Source: Larus michahellis
Lineage: Eukaryota > Chordata > Aves > Charadriiformes > Laridae
Direction: 5' to 3'
NCBI RefSeq assembly: GCF_964199755.1
Contig: NC_133904.1
Location: 1,054,001 to 1,118,000, forward strand
DNA: 64,000 nucleotides
Shown: piece by piece, positions 45,401-57,000 of the stretch
Layout: each line of letters opens with the position of its first letter
How positions within the stretch are numbered: position 1 is the first letter of the stretch
Notes under the pieces: model-generated
What the model was told of the DNA's origin: nothing
The model's input: the letters and a program-made list of their open reading frames with translations, nothing else
The model's database searches: none
Made by a program: the position numbers and the translations under genes

Positions 45401-48400
45401 GAATGTGCTGCTTAATTAATAAAATTTATCACACAGATGCTGCGGACCACAGTACTAAAAACCATCACAGGTTTACTGGCTGGCTCTCAGTGCTGTTGCC
45501 TCATCACAGCAATTTCACTTCTCTGAAAATGTATTTGCTTTCTCTGAGCAGCAGAGGTGCTTGGCAAGGCTTGGAGACCCAAGATAAGATGCCTTTACAT
45601 GTACATCTTCCCTAGCGATATTTCAAAATCTTCCCCTTACAACTAGAACTAGAGTCCCATGTGGTCATGAAAATTAAATTAGCCACTTTCCTGCAAATGC
45701 GTGTGTGTGTGAAAAAACTGAGGAGCTGTTTTGCCTTGGTCTTCATCCACAAACTGAGCTTTGCCCGCACCCACTGCCAAAACAGATTCCCTTCCTTTGG
45801 GGTGTTATCTTCTCTCGGGGTGTGTTTTAATCAGTAACAAATACACAGGACAGCCTGTCCTGGCGGTAGGCAGCAGCCCTAGTTTCTACACCCACTTCTG
45901 ACCTGCTGTACAGCTTTGGAAAGTCGTATCCCACCTGTTTCCATTCCCATTGCTGCCCTGTTGGTTACGCACAGGCAGCTCTCCGCGACGGGCACGGTCT
46001 CGCGCTCGGTCTGTGCTCTGTGCGCAGGGCTGAGTGTTTCTGTGACTACCAGGCACTGTTCTGAAATAGCCGCTAGGAATAAGTGAGAGCAGCCAAGTTG
46101 GCAGCCGAGCTTTTGTCAAATTCAGCTCCCAAGAGGCTGGCACACGCTTTGTTTTTTCCAAAGCTCGGCATCATGCCAGACTGGTTCAGGAGCACAGTGT
46201 GTAAACACTGGCTGCATGGAGGTTTCCGTCTAAACATGTTTCCTCCCTTCTCCCTTTCCTGGAACCCAGAACAAAATGGGGGTAAAAGGAGTAAAATGAA
46301 AGCCCGGACACTGGACTGCTTTGGCTGTGTGTTGTAAAAGACTTCTCACCACTTCCTTGTTGGTACCTGCGGCCGTGTCTCCTCCCCATCCCCAGCACGG
46401 TGGCAGCGAGACGTGCGGGCAGGTTTGTGCACACATGGCTGGCGCTTCTGGGGATGGGGAGAAGCGGCCGTGGGGGAAGGTGGGAGTCAGCAGCAGGCAG
46501 AGCGGCCAGGCTCTGGGGCCCACCGGGCACACCAGTGGCTGCCTGCGTGCTCTGGTTCTGTGTGGCCATCGCTGCAGGCTGCTCCTGGGAGGCACCTGGT
46601 GTGGGCATGAGACCCAGCCGAGAAAGGTGGCGGACGGAGAAGTGTGCCTCTGCCAGGCGCACTGCATCCAGCCGGACGCCTGGGCATGGGCCGGCTGTAA
46701 GACATCCCAGGAGAACAAGGCCTCGCTGTACCCTTGCAGGGAAGACTGACTCTTCATGGGTTCAAGAGCAAAGGGAGATAAATTATACCCTCCTCCATGA
46801 GTGTGTCTGGCATGGCGATTAATTTATCCAGATGATTAAGGCAGCAAGTGATGCAGGAAGTGGCTGGGTAATTTAATGACCCACGTAGAAATAGAAAGTG
46901 AGGAGCGCGTTCCCCTTTCAGTCATGTTGGGGTTTGATTTTGATATCCTGTTACAAACCGATTGATAAGCCAAGTGCCTAGGGAACTGGAATATATTCAG
47001 ACTGAACTGCTTTTCTGTCTTATAAAATAGCTGAGAACCAAAGCGTGTTGAGACTCTTTTTGCAGACAGATGTTTGTTCAGAGGGTCCTCCACAGCCAGC
47101 TCCCCAGGTGGCCGCAGGCAGATGCCACCGAGCGTAGGTGGTGGTCCCAGAGTCACAGTCCGTATGGAACCCACTCCTCGGTTGTCTCTGCTGCTCACAA
47201 GCTCAGGAAGGTGGTATCACCCCGCGTGGTGGAGTGCGCGACCACCTAGCTTTGTGCAAGTTTCTTCTCCTTGAACTCTGACTGCGGGTAAGGGAACTGC
47301 ACAAACGGTGCTCTTCTAACAGAGCAGAAACGCAGACTTTGGCACTGCAACTCTGACCAAACCTCCGCCATGGTGGAGCTATTACTTCCTCCTATCTCGC
47401 TGCACAGCTTGGCTCCAGTTAGTTTGTCTCGACTGCTAGATGTGCAGGCCAACACTGCTTCTATTTCAGGGGAACTTGCCAGAGATTAATTAGATCCCAG
47501 GCCTGTTAGAGGAGCGGCCAGCGAATTTTGTGTGCCATTAACTCGGTACTTATCACACAAACATTGCTGGAATAAATATACCCTTTGTTGTGCTGCTGCA
47601 AGCGAAGGTTGTCACAAAAATGAAAGATTTGAACAGATACAGAGTGTGATAGTTTCTGAGCTACATGAGCTGCTTGTTTAGATCAGATTCTAGCCATGGG
47701 TACTGACACGGCACTAAGTGTGTATTAGTGCGTGCGGCCCTGCGGTGCTCAGCAGTGCTCTGGCAGTCCCCATGGCTGGCCACCCATGGCAGTGGGGCGT
47801 GAGGACAGTGTTGCTGATGGATGAGCACCTAATGGGCATCCACCAAACCCGACGTCAGTGTGCAAGGAGACGTACAGCCCGTGTCAGCCATTGCTCCAAA
47901 GAAACCTGTGGTTTGAAGGATAAAGACCCAGAGAAATAAACATGTGGAGTTGGTGAGACAGCGGAACAAATCTCCAGCAAGAGCTGCAAATTTCCATTTG
48001 GCCTCTCTGTTTGTCAGCAGTGAAGTGACCTTATCTAACCACCCTCAGGTTGTGCTTTACTGTTTGTGCCCACGCGAAGCAAATACAAGCCAAGCAGATT
48101 GGCTTCTATTGGCTCGTCTCACTTACAAGAGAGCTGGGAAAAAGTCTAGCCAGACAAGCAGGGAATGAGGCGATGGAAGCCAAGAACCAGTAATAGAGTG
48201 ATGGTGAGAGCGTACGGCGGAACAAACGAGGATGTATCCAGCTAACAGGCAGAGAGGGGAGGGGATGTGGAGAGGGGTGATGTAGTGGGAACTACACACC
48301 AAGAATATTAGCAGCAGCAGCTTGAATTAATTTGGAGAGCAAAGTGAGAAGTCCGGAGAAAAAGACTGTAGTAGATGTGTCCAAAATCAGGGAATAGTTC

Positions 48401-50549
48401 TGGCGCCGTGGTCAGGGGAAGGGCCAGAGCGTGGACATCTCTCCAGACTGCACTGCTATGGCCCGGCTTCGGCTGGTGAGTTAAAGGTGAGAGCTGCAAT
48501 ATGTGCTGTCGAGGCAGTAAGATTAGCTGGGTTCCCTCCTGAGTCTGTACAGCCTGGATGCCAGTCAAACATATGAGTCAGTCCCTAGTAATTTAACGTG
48601 AAACATCTTGTTCTTGTGCTGACACATGCATCGCGAGGGATGAGAGATGCTGTTCAGATAGGGAGCTTCCTGCTTTGACAGGGGTGAAAAAAGGGGAAGG
48701 CTCTGCTCCGGCTGATCGCTTTACCCTGCAGAGAACTGTCTAGTGAGAACCGTGGTGTGACTGGGACAAGCTTCACCCAGGATCGACTCCAGCAGGAGGA
48801 AGCTGGTTCACGAGGCAGATGCTGTCCTCTTACCACAGCGGCTGCTGAGCCTTCAGGAGAGCAGAGACCCAGCTGGTCGGTGCAAACGCACGTCGCGTGT
48901 GACTATCTGGGGACAGGGAATGGCTCTGGAGTTGGTTGAGCACTTGGAACTGCTATGTGCAGCTTCTCAGCACTGACATGATAGCAAGGAGTTATTTTTA
49001 AAATTCTGCTTTCCCTTGTACTGGGGTGGCTCAGAAGGAGCTTCCTTTCAACAGCATAAACTTGGTGGAAGGAGGAGAAAGCTACTTCTGTTGGCTTGGT
49101 CCTGAAAGTCAGATAATAGCTTGTAAAGCTGAAACTTTTGGTAGTAAAACCTTATTTTTAATGAACCAACTATTTTCTGCGACAATTCGGCAGACAATGG
49201 TTCTGATTTGAACACCTCAAACCAGTTCGCCCGCCCCAGGTTAGACTTGTGCTGGGGCTCAGCTTTGCGCTTGGATTCGTGAGTGGACATGAACAGTGCT
49301 GGCTCATGTTCGTGCAGATCCTTACGCAAACACCCTTTTGAGGCGCTGTGGCTTGGGTGCGCTCTAGGAATTTGCTTTTTCAATTCTGTACCTTCGGCTA
49401 ACGAAAGGAAACCACCGCTTGTATTGCCACGGGTAGGAAATAACCAGGGAATCCTGATTTCACCAGCTTCCAGCTGCTGCTGTCATTTTACCTACCACGT
49501 CACTCTGATTTGTGCCAGGCAGGGTCAGGTTACCTGCGCCAGCGGTGACAGCATGGCAATACCAGGCTGACGTGGTGGGAACCAGGGTTCAAGGGGGACT
49601 CACAGGCGTGTGAGAGCCGGAGAGGTGCTGGCTGAATGACAGAGGTGTCGAGAGGTGTTTTATTTCTGCTCTGAGGAGAAGCCGGTCTCGGAGTTTCTGT
49701 CAGTGCCTTAAAAGCATGGAGACATCCAGAGGGAAAGGAGGTGGCTCCTGAAAGGAGAGAGAGTGCCTGAAAGCGAGAGAGGAGAACCCTGAAACCATTA
49801 AATGGCATTCAAAGCACGAACGTCGTTTCTGCAAAGGGTTCAGATCTGACTTAATCCCTTTTAGATGAGGTTAGGCTGGGGGTTAGACTCCTCTGGGGAA
49901 GGTTTTCATTTTGGAGCACGCTGGTACTTCTCAGCGACACTGAAATGCACAAAATGACAGTGTATATTCAAAGACACCAGGTATCTTTGCCTCTAAACAG
50001 GCCACCTATAGAGAAACCTAAGTGTTTGAATACATGGTTTGCCTGAATTGATTAAAAAGCAGTGACATTTACCTTGAGCTCTGCTTACATTAGAGAGATA
50101 CATTGATTAACTCCAACCCAGCTGTAATAACCAAGGTTTTAGAGTTTAAACACAACCCACGGGTTGTAATTAAACAGTCTCAAAACCGTGCATGACCTTA
50201 AAGTTCCCAGTGCTGTGCCATTGTGTGTGACAGGGCTGTGAGTAATGTGATGAAAAGGAGATGTTAAATAGACTTTGGGCTGAACAAAGCTGGGACCAAA
50301 ACAAGCAAACTGCTACCCTCAGACATTCCTTACGCAGAAGCAGGGAGTTAATTACATTGTTTTAAATGCTGCCTCTGCTCGGCTTGTAAGATCTCTTGTG
50401 AATAAACGTCTCCTTTATTAAGAGGAAGGCTGTTTGCAAGGCCAGCAATCGGTTTGCTTTTTCCACTCCTGGCAAGCACACGGCGGGCTCCTACCCTCTC
50501 CCTCCCACCACCAGGCCCGGGAGCTCTGTCCTCTTTCCCCAGCCCGGCA
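42469..50549. other. Intergenic; no gene recognised
   Basis: About 8 kb of mixed composition without a recognisable gene, tRNA or transposon. AT-rich patches at 46745-47000, 47460-47620 and 49940-50200 contain homeodomain-type motifs (for example GAGATTAATTAGATC near 47482) and might be regulatory. No trace of CTSH, the human 3' neighbour of MORF4L1, was found. Confidence 0.55.
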
Positions 50550-50857
50550 AGCCTGGAGGGATGGCGGCGGTGTCTTCCCGGGGGACAGGCCCGCACAGCG
50601 GGGCGGCCCTGCCCGGGTCCCCGGACCCTCAGCGGCGCAAGGCCCGACCGCCCTCTCCGTGGTGCCCCTGAGGGGCTGCCCTGGCGCCAGAGCGGCGCAG
50701 CGCCTGCCGCGTGCCTCTGCCCCGCCCGCGGCGCGCCCCCTGGCGGGCGGGCGGCTCCGCACGGGGTAAGACCCCACGCCCGTCACGCCGCTGCCACCCA
50801 CACCCCCCTCAGGCGGCCTTTAAAACGAGGAAGTCCCTCCCCCCGTCACGCCTGGTG

Positions 50858-50894
50858 ATTGGCCGCGGCGCCCGCGCGGGCGGGCGGCTATTGG
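50858..50894 (+). promoter_or_regulatory. Paired inverted CCAAT boxes (NF-Y type)
   Basis: ATTGG occurs at 50858-50862 (in TGATTGGCC) and 50890-50894 (in TATTGGCTGG), 32 bp apart, about three helical turns. This spacing is typical of NF-Y-driven promoters. They lie about 135-170 bp upstream of the UACA start codon. Confidence 0.6.
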
Positions 50895-51027
50895 CTGGGA
50901 CTCCTGGGGTGGGCGGGGCGGCGGGCTAGGGGTGCTGCGGCGGGCGGGGGCCAGCCCGTCCCGGCCGTGGCGGCGGCGGGTGCGCGTCGCGGGGCCGGTA
51001 CCGCGCCCGCCCGCCCGGGGCCGCGCC

Positions 51028-51084
51028 ATGAAGAGCCTCAAGTCCCGCCTGAAGAAGCACGAAGCGGTCATCGGGGGCAGCGCG
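51028..51084 (+). CDS. UACA: UACA, first coding exon (CpG-island isoform, partial gene)
   Basis: UACA (nucling) is an ankyrin-repeat/coiled-coil protein linked to apoptosome control and stress-induced cell death. This exon encodes MKSLKSRLKKHEAVIGGSA and ends in phase 0 at GCG|GTGGGT. Human UACA isoform 1 begins MKSLKSRLRRQD in my memory, also ending in SA before the shared HAADWNKYDD segment. The paralogue RAI14 begins MKSLKAKFRK and fits less well. The ATG lies in GCCGCGCCATG in a CpG island. Exon 2 with the ankyrin repeats is not in the window, so the first intron is over 12.9 kb. The short length means the call rests on this 19-residue match plus the second UACA-type first exon downstream. 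Confidence 0.83.
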
Positions 51085-54000
51085 GTGGGTGCCGGCAGGG
51101 CTGGGATGGGGGACAGAGGCTCCCTCCCGGGGGCGGGGGCCTGCGCTGGCGGGCCGAGGGCCCGGGGGCTCCTGTGAGGGCAGGCGGGTCTGGGGGCTGC
51201 TGCGCTGTGGGAGCTGAGCCCCTCGGAGTTACCTGGGATGGAGCGGTGGGGCTGAGCGCTGCGGGCGGGCGGTGGGCGTGCAGCCCCGTGGAGGGGGTGG
51301 GCTGGGGCGGAGGGTGGGCTCTGCTGGGGGACAAGGCTGGGGGAGCTGAGGTGGGGTCTGAGGCCTCCGGGGGGTGGATGGGGCAGGAGGGCTGTGAGTC
51401 TGTGGGGTGTCCGGGAGCTGGGGTGAGAGGAGCAGAAGGGGCCGGGCAGCTGGGCGTTCCGGGGGGACAGAGCACGGGGAGCTCCGGCTCCCTGGGGAGC
51501 TGAGGCTTTGCCGGGGGACAGAGAGCATGGAAGAGCTGGGGTAGCCTTGGGGGAGGAGAGCCTCTGGCATCTGTGGGGAGCGAGCTCTGTGGGGCAGCCG
51601 TCGGGCAGCTATGGGGCGGCAGCACCCTGGCACTGGGGGCTGCTGGAGGAGTGGGGCTCCCTCGGGGTTGGAGTGCCAGGGCAGGCGGTGCGCCCCGGGG
51701 AGCAGGCACAGCAGAGAGGGCATCTCCGAGTGGGATGAGAACATGCACTACACGCGGCACCCAGCCCCCCGTTCAGCCTCCCCTAGGTGACCTGCAGCTC
51801 AGAAGACAAGCCTGCAAACACGTTACCTCTGCATTCAGTTTTGCTTTCTGGCTTCAGCAGAAATTAACGGGCTTTTTTTTTTTTTTTTTCCCCCTGTAAG
51901 AGCCTTGTGAGCTGGTGTTGAGCTCCGACTGGCAACCTGCCCTGGGGCTTGCTGAGATATGCGTGCATGGCATTGTCAGTAGCTTGTTCAATATTAGCAA
52001 TTCCTGTGTCAAAATTGGAGCACTTATCCCAGTGCACAGAAGGAGGATTTGTGTAGAAAGTGGACAAAAAGCTTTCAAAGTGGCTAGTGACTTTACACAG
52101 TTGTGATTTCTGATCATCCAGTCTGGGAATACTGGGCCTGGGGGAGTTGCAACCTCTGGAAATGAGGTACCTTTGTGATGGTGCAATTTGTCTGTGTCTC
52201 ATTCTCTACAGCTTCCAAGATCTAGGCTAGTGTTAGCTGGCTTTAAATGGCTTTATTTGGTTTCATTTTTACTTCATTCATCTCTGCAGATGACTTTTGA
52301 TGAGAGAGGCCTTTGTGACTGAAGAAAGCTATATTGGGGAATTACTTTGTGTGGTAAATCATTTTTAATCGTGACCATTCAGTAAATGCTTCCTTGGGTG
52401 TCTGCTGTGGAAGTTGCACTCCTAAGCTGCTTGCTGTCTTGTGTGCTGATTTGCTAAACTTGGCACTGGCTACGTGAAATAGCGGAAAAGGGCAGGTTAA
52501 TACGGTACTCTGACTTTTATCAGTTGTCTTTTAAGGTATTAACTATCTTCAAAATACTCCTGCACATTTGTCTTGGATCTGAAGCTATTACTTGAAAATA
52601 ATAGCTCATTTGAAAGATATGTAGATATTCAGGCTTGTAAACTGCTGACTGAACTCATCTGACAAAATGACAGCTCAGTGTGCAAGTGCATCACCGTGCT
52701 GAACATTTCACTGTGCAAAGAAGTGATTCAGATGTCTGTTATGATAATTTGTCATGTGTAGGCTGGCATCCGTTTATGTTATTCATTAATTGTCCTATAC
52801 TTTAGACTGTTTGTTATTTTAAAATAAGCCTACAATAATTAAATTTCAACAAACACTTATAGTGCCTGTATTTGTTTTTGAATGGAGATGGAGATTTTTT
52901 ACTTCCATAGGTGGAGGCTCAACAAGCCTTTCTTTCAAAGCAGGTTTGAGCATTCTTAATACTTTTCAGAGATGAGGTTATTCTAAAAAACAAGAAGGGA
53001 AATCACTTTCACTGAGATCCCTTACAAACTGGGTTTTGTACCCATCATGTTCTTATTTCCTCTGTTTATTACGTATTTTGGTTACATCATCACTCCACTG
53101 GCTAATCAAGCACCAACTTATCTTCTATATGGGGAAAAAAAATCCATCCGCATGGGTGGGTGTTAATAGTGAGGCCGAAGTGGGGGATGACTGGGTAAAG
53201 CCAGGCCTCTGTTTCTGAGGGGAAGTGGGTGGGAATCCTGCCAGCGTGAACTTTATAGATCCTGGCTGAAACGAGTGTAAAAGAGTTGCCTGTTTGAGAA
53301 ACTTCATCCCTCTCTCCTGTCCCCACCCAGTGCTATTTCCTGGGGGGTGGAGAGAAACCTAATCCCTTCATGCTTCTGAAAATTTTCCTTCAGGTTAAGG
53401 TAATAGTTACATGCCCTCTGTCTTCTGATGGTGACCTTTTGGAAATTGCTTTATTACCTGTCTCACAATGGAGGGAAGCCATGAAAGGCAGCAGAAAGTA
53501 AAAACAATTGTTATTACCAATTCTGCAATTATCTAGAATGCTGTGTTTGAAAATGGAGTTATCTGGTTTTGCCAACTCCAGCTGGCTGATGGTGCTTGGA
53601 AAATAATCTGAGCAGCCTGTTCAGTAACTTCAGTGCTCTGAATAGTGAGACAAATGCTTGTCACTTGCTGTAGTGTAGGCTGGAAACTTTAACACCAGAT
53701 TCTGTGGAGCAGAAAGCCTTGGGGGCATGGTCCTCACTTTCAGTCAGAGATGATGCCCCATCCACCAACATTTACAAGATAGATTTTAATTAATGTAGTC
53801 ATTCATATTGGGGTGACCACAGCAGCGTGCACTGCTAGTATTTCTGAGATTCCAAAATACATGCTGATACTTTAAATGCGTGTTTGTGATCTAGGTTGTG
53901 TTTAGAAAGTGTGTTCTTCCAGTAAAGTTAGAAATTCTGTCCGTAGCTCTGTGTACAAGAAGCAAATATGAAGTGCTCACTGGTTGGTTTTACTTGAGAA

Positions 54001-57000
54001 GATGATTGGGGAAAGATTGATTTATTGTTCTGCAAAGTTATTTTTATTTTAAGCCTTTGCTAATCGATTTTCACCGGTGAGATTCTAACTGTTGGCCTCT
54101 GAGGGGGGGAAGGTTGCCTACTTCTTTAACACTTGGGAAATAGCTGTGGAGGTGTTCCATTAAATTTGAGGCGTGTTATTTTATTAATGTGGGGCTTTTA
54201 ACCTTTCTGTCCTTTGTGAAGAGGTCTGGAATTCAGGGAAGGGTGCTTCTGGACTGCTTGCCAGAGGATAGCTGCTTCCTGTGAAACACAGGGTTCTTGG
54301 CAGCGCTGGAGCACAGCTGAAGCTGTTATCACTGAGCAGTGGTGGGTCTGCATCTCTTGAGTTGTTTGCATCCTAAGATACTACATCAAAGACAGAGCTG
54401 GGGTGAGATACACACGCTTCAGAAATTAGCAGCACTGCCTGGAGCACCTGCCAGTAATGAGAATGAGCAGATGTAAAGCCACGTGAAAACTTCTGTCAAT
54501 CCTTTCTCCTCTGGGGAAAAATGATGTTGGATTTATTTTATTTTTTTTAATTAGGAGAAACTGCACATCATCTATAATTAGCGGAAATCATTGTGCAAGA
54601 CACAAAGGTAGACATCTGAGCACTTGCTCTGGTATGATGATCTGTGATTATTAAATTAATATCTGAACAAGTTGTGTAGTTAGTGACAGCTGAACTTGTT
54701 TAAGGTTGTGTTAACGCTTTTTCCTGTGGAGACTGCCCAATTCTGTTAAATGGATGACTGTTCCTCTGTGTAAGGAGTGGGAATTCTGTGGGTTGACCCA
54801 ATAAACAATTAAACAACTGCTACTGCCCTGTCAGCAGCAGGGAGGGGAGGTACCACCTCTCATTCAGATTTGACTGCTTTTATTAAAGGAATGGAAGAAT
54901 ACTGTTTGTCTGAATTTGTGTGTACAGCAGAATAACTTTGTTTAAAATGGCTTGTAGCACCAGTGTGCTGTAGAATGTACATTAGTAACTGAAGGAATGA
55001 AGTAGAAGATGGATGTTTTTTAACCTAGTTTTAACCGAAGATTCAAGGTCACTTGTGCGTTGAACTTATGAAACAAAAGAAAAAACTTTCGTTGCTGGTG
55101 TCAACGAACAAGATTTTCATGGCCATTTAGTTGCGACTCTGCTCTGCAAAGACAAAACATTTTTTGTCAGCCACGCTGATCACAATGCTATGACCTATCA
55201 GCAGAACTTTTCCAGCGTTGCTGCTGTTGACCAGAGCAAAGATACTCTTCCCTCTCCCCTACCTCCCTCCTGTCTGCTGTGGGCAACCTCAGGTGACTTT
55301 ACAATGCCATCTTCAGGCAACGCAGCCAAGAATCAGCAACACTATAATATTCAAATGCCAAGTCCTAGACTGGCTGTGGTTGTTCTTTAGAGTATGTTTG
55401 TGTTCCAGGAAGCTTTATTAAAGCTCGTGCTAATGTGCGTGTTCCTTGGGGAAAAAAAACCAAAACAAAACACCAAACCCTTTGTGATTCATTTGCATTT
55501 AGCTAAATAGAATTGGGTGCTTGTTTGTGTGATGTTTGTGGTTGATGTTGAAGAAACAGGAGGTTAGTCAAGACGGGCAATTTGTGGTTCAGCCTATTTA
55601 CAGGTGCATTGTAATTTTCAGGCTCCTTAAAAAGGAGTGCTTATCAATGCTTTATCATTTTGGAATGTAGCAATTAAAAATATTTTAAAAATTGGAAGTG
55701 CAGTGAGTGCCTGTGTGCAAGTTAAATATCCTAGCTGATTTGCAGGCATAATTATGCAGATAAGGCTGTTTGGTTATCTGTTTTAAGTTTTTTCTGAACT
55801 TTTGTTCAGATACAACTTATGTAGTACTTTGTCAGTCATTTAAATATTAATATTTATCAGCAAGCAAATGCTTATAACATCTGAGAGACTGATGTCTCCA
55901 TATTTTCATTACTTAATGGAAACCGAACAGGGTCGAGTCGGACTGTAACACTGAATTCCCTTCTCCATGCATGTGTGCTTGAGGCTGCTTCCCTGCATGA
56001 TGAATGTAATAGTCATATGGTGTTTCATCACCCCCTAATATTTTTCTGATGCTTTGTTATTAATAAATAGAATTACACAAATCAATCGGTCCTTGCCTGA
56101 GAGCTCTGTAATTTCAAGCTAATGGTTTGCCTGGAGTCGGAGGAAGGCAGTGTGATAATGCTGCTTTTAATGGCAGGCAAAGGCAGCTGGACTCTGACCT
56201 TCCTGCTGCTTTCTCCCCATTTAAAGGGGAAATACTTTCTCCTGGGCACCTGTGGGGGCGAAGCCGGGCTGCAGCAGGACCCAGGCTTCCAGGGCTCCCC
56301 GTCTCCCATTATGTCTGTGGTGAAAGCTGTGTTGCTCCCCTTACTGTAAAAGGGTGTTATGTTCTTTGATGTGTGTAAGTCCAGCCCCGGTTCCCATAAA
56401 ATTAACTTATCAGACTGTTGTAAAATGCAGCTGCAAAAACACTGGTATGTTTCCAGAGTGCATAATTAGTTCTCATCACTTTTATTGGTGTCCAAGTTGG
56501 TCTGTAGCTCAGGACTGAGAATTTGAGGATGTTTTATCAATAAAGTGCACTTGAGTGGTATGTTAGCAATGAAACATGAGGAAGTTGTGTTTAAAAACAA
56601 AATTGATTTTTTATTTTTTTAGGTGGCTTTGCATCCTTCAGGAGCTGGACACAGTTCTCTGACACTTTCACTGTATTTTGTGTGCCGTTGTGGTTATGCT
56701 GGTGGTTTTTTTTCCCCCCCTACTCCAGAGCCAAGCCGAAAAGAAACTGGCTATACTGTTAGGTACATGTCCCTCCTTGCAGGTGGAAATGTAGTTTGAC
56801 ACAGATTAGAGCCCTCATGATGGTTTTGAGAGGACTATTTGACATGTCACATAGTTAGCTAGAACTAGATTTGAATACTTTCTTGATACTTAATAATTTG
56901 ATCTTGATGGGATGTACTAACTTGTAGTAGGAAGGAAAATGCCTTAAGAATAGGGTAAGATCAGGAATGTTTATGTTGAGGCTTTAGATGGTTACTGTTT

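Larger units (their letters stand above)
50550..51110 (+). promoter_or_regulatory. UACA: CpG-island promoter of UACA
   Basis: A dense CpG island with GGGCGG boxes covers the first coding exon. Composition stays GC-rich into the first intron to about 51.7 kb. A TTTAAAA stretch at 50819-50825 and two inverted CCAAT boxes lie upstream of the ATG. Confidence 0.75.

Noticed and set aside
29461-50549. CTSH (cathepsin H), the expected human neighbour of MORF4L1
   Set aside because: No papain-family active-site motifs or other CTSH segments were found on either strand.
51028-51084. RAI14 (ankycorbin) instead of UACA
   Set aside because: RAI14 starts MKSLKAKFRK, a poorer match, and the second first exon MTCWFSCA is of UACA type.
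51068-51760. 230-codon minus-strand and 214-codon plus-strand frames at the UACA CpG island
   Set aside because: Pro/Ala/Gly-rich shadow frames of GC-rich DNA with no family features.
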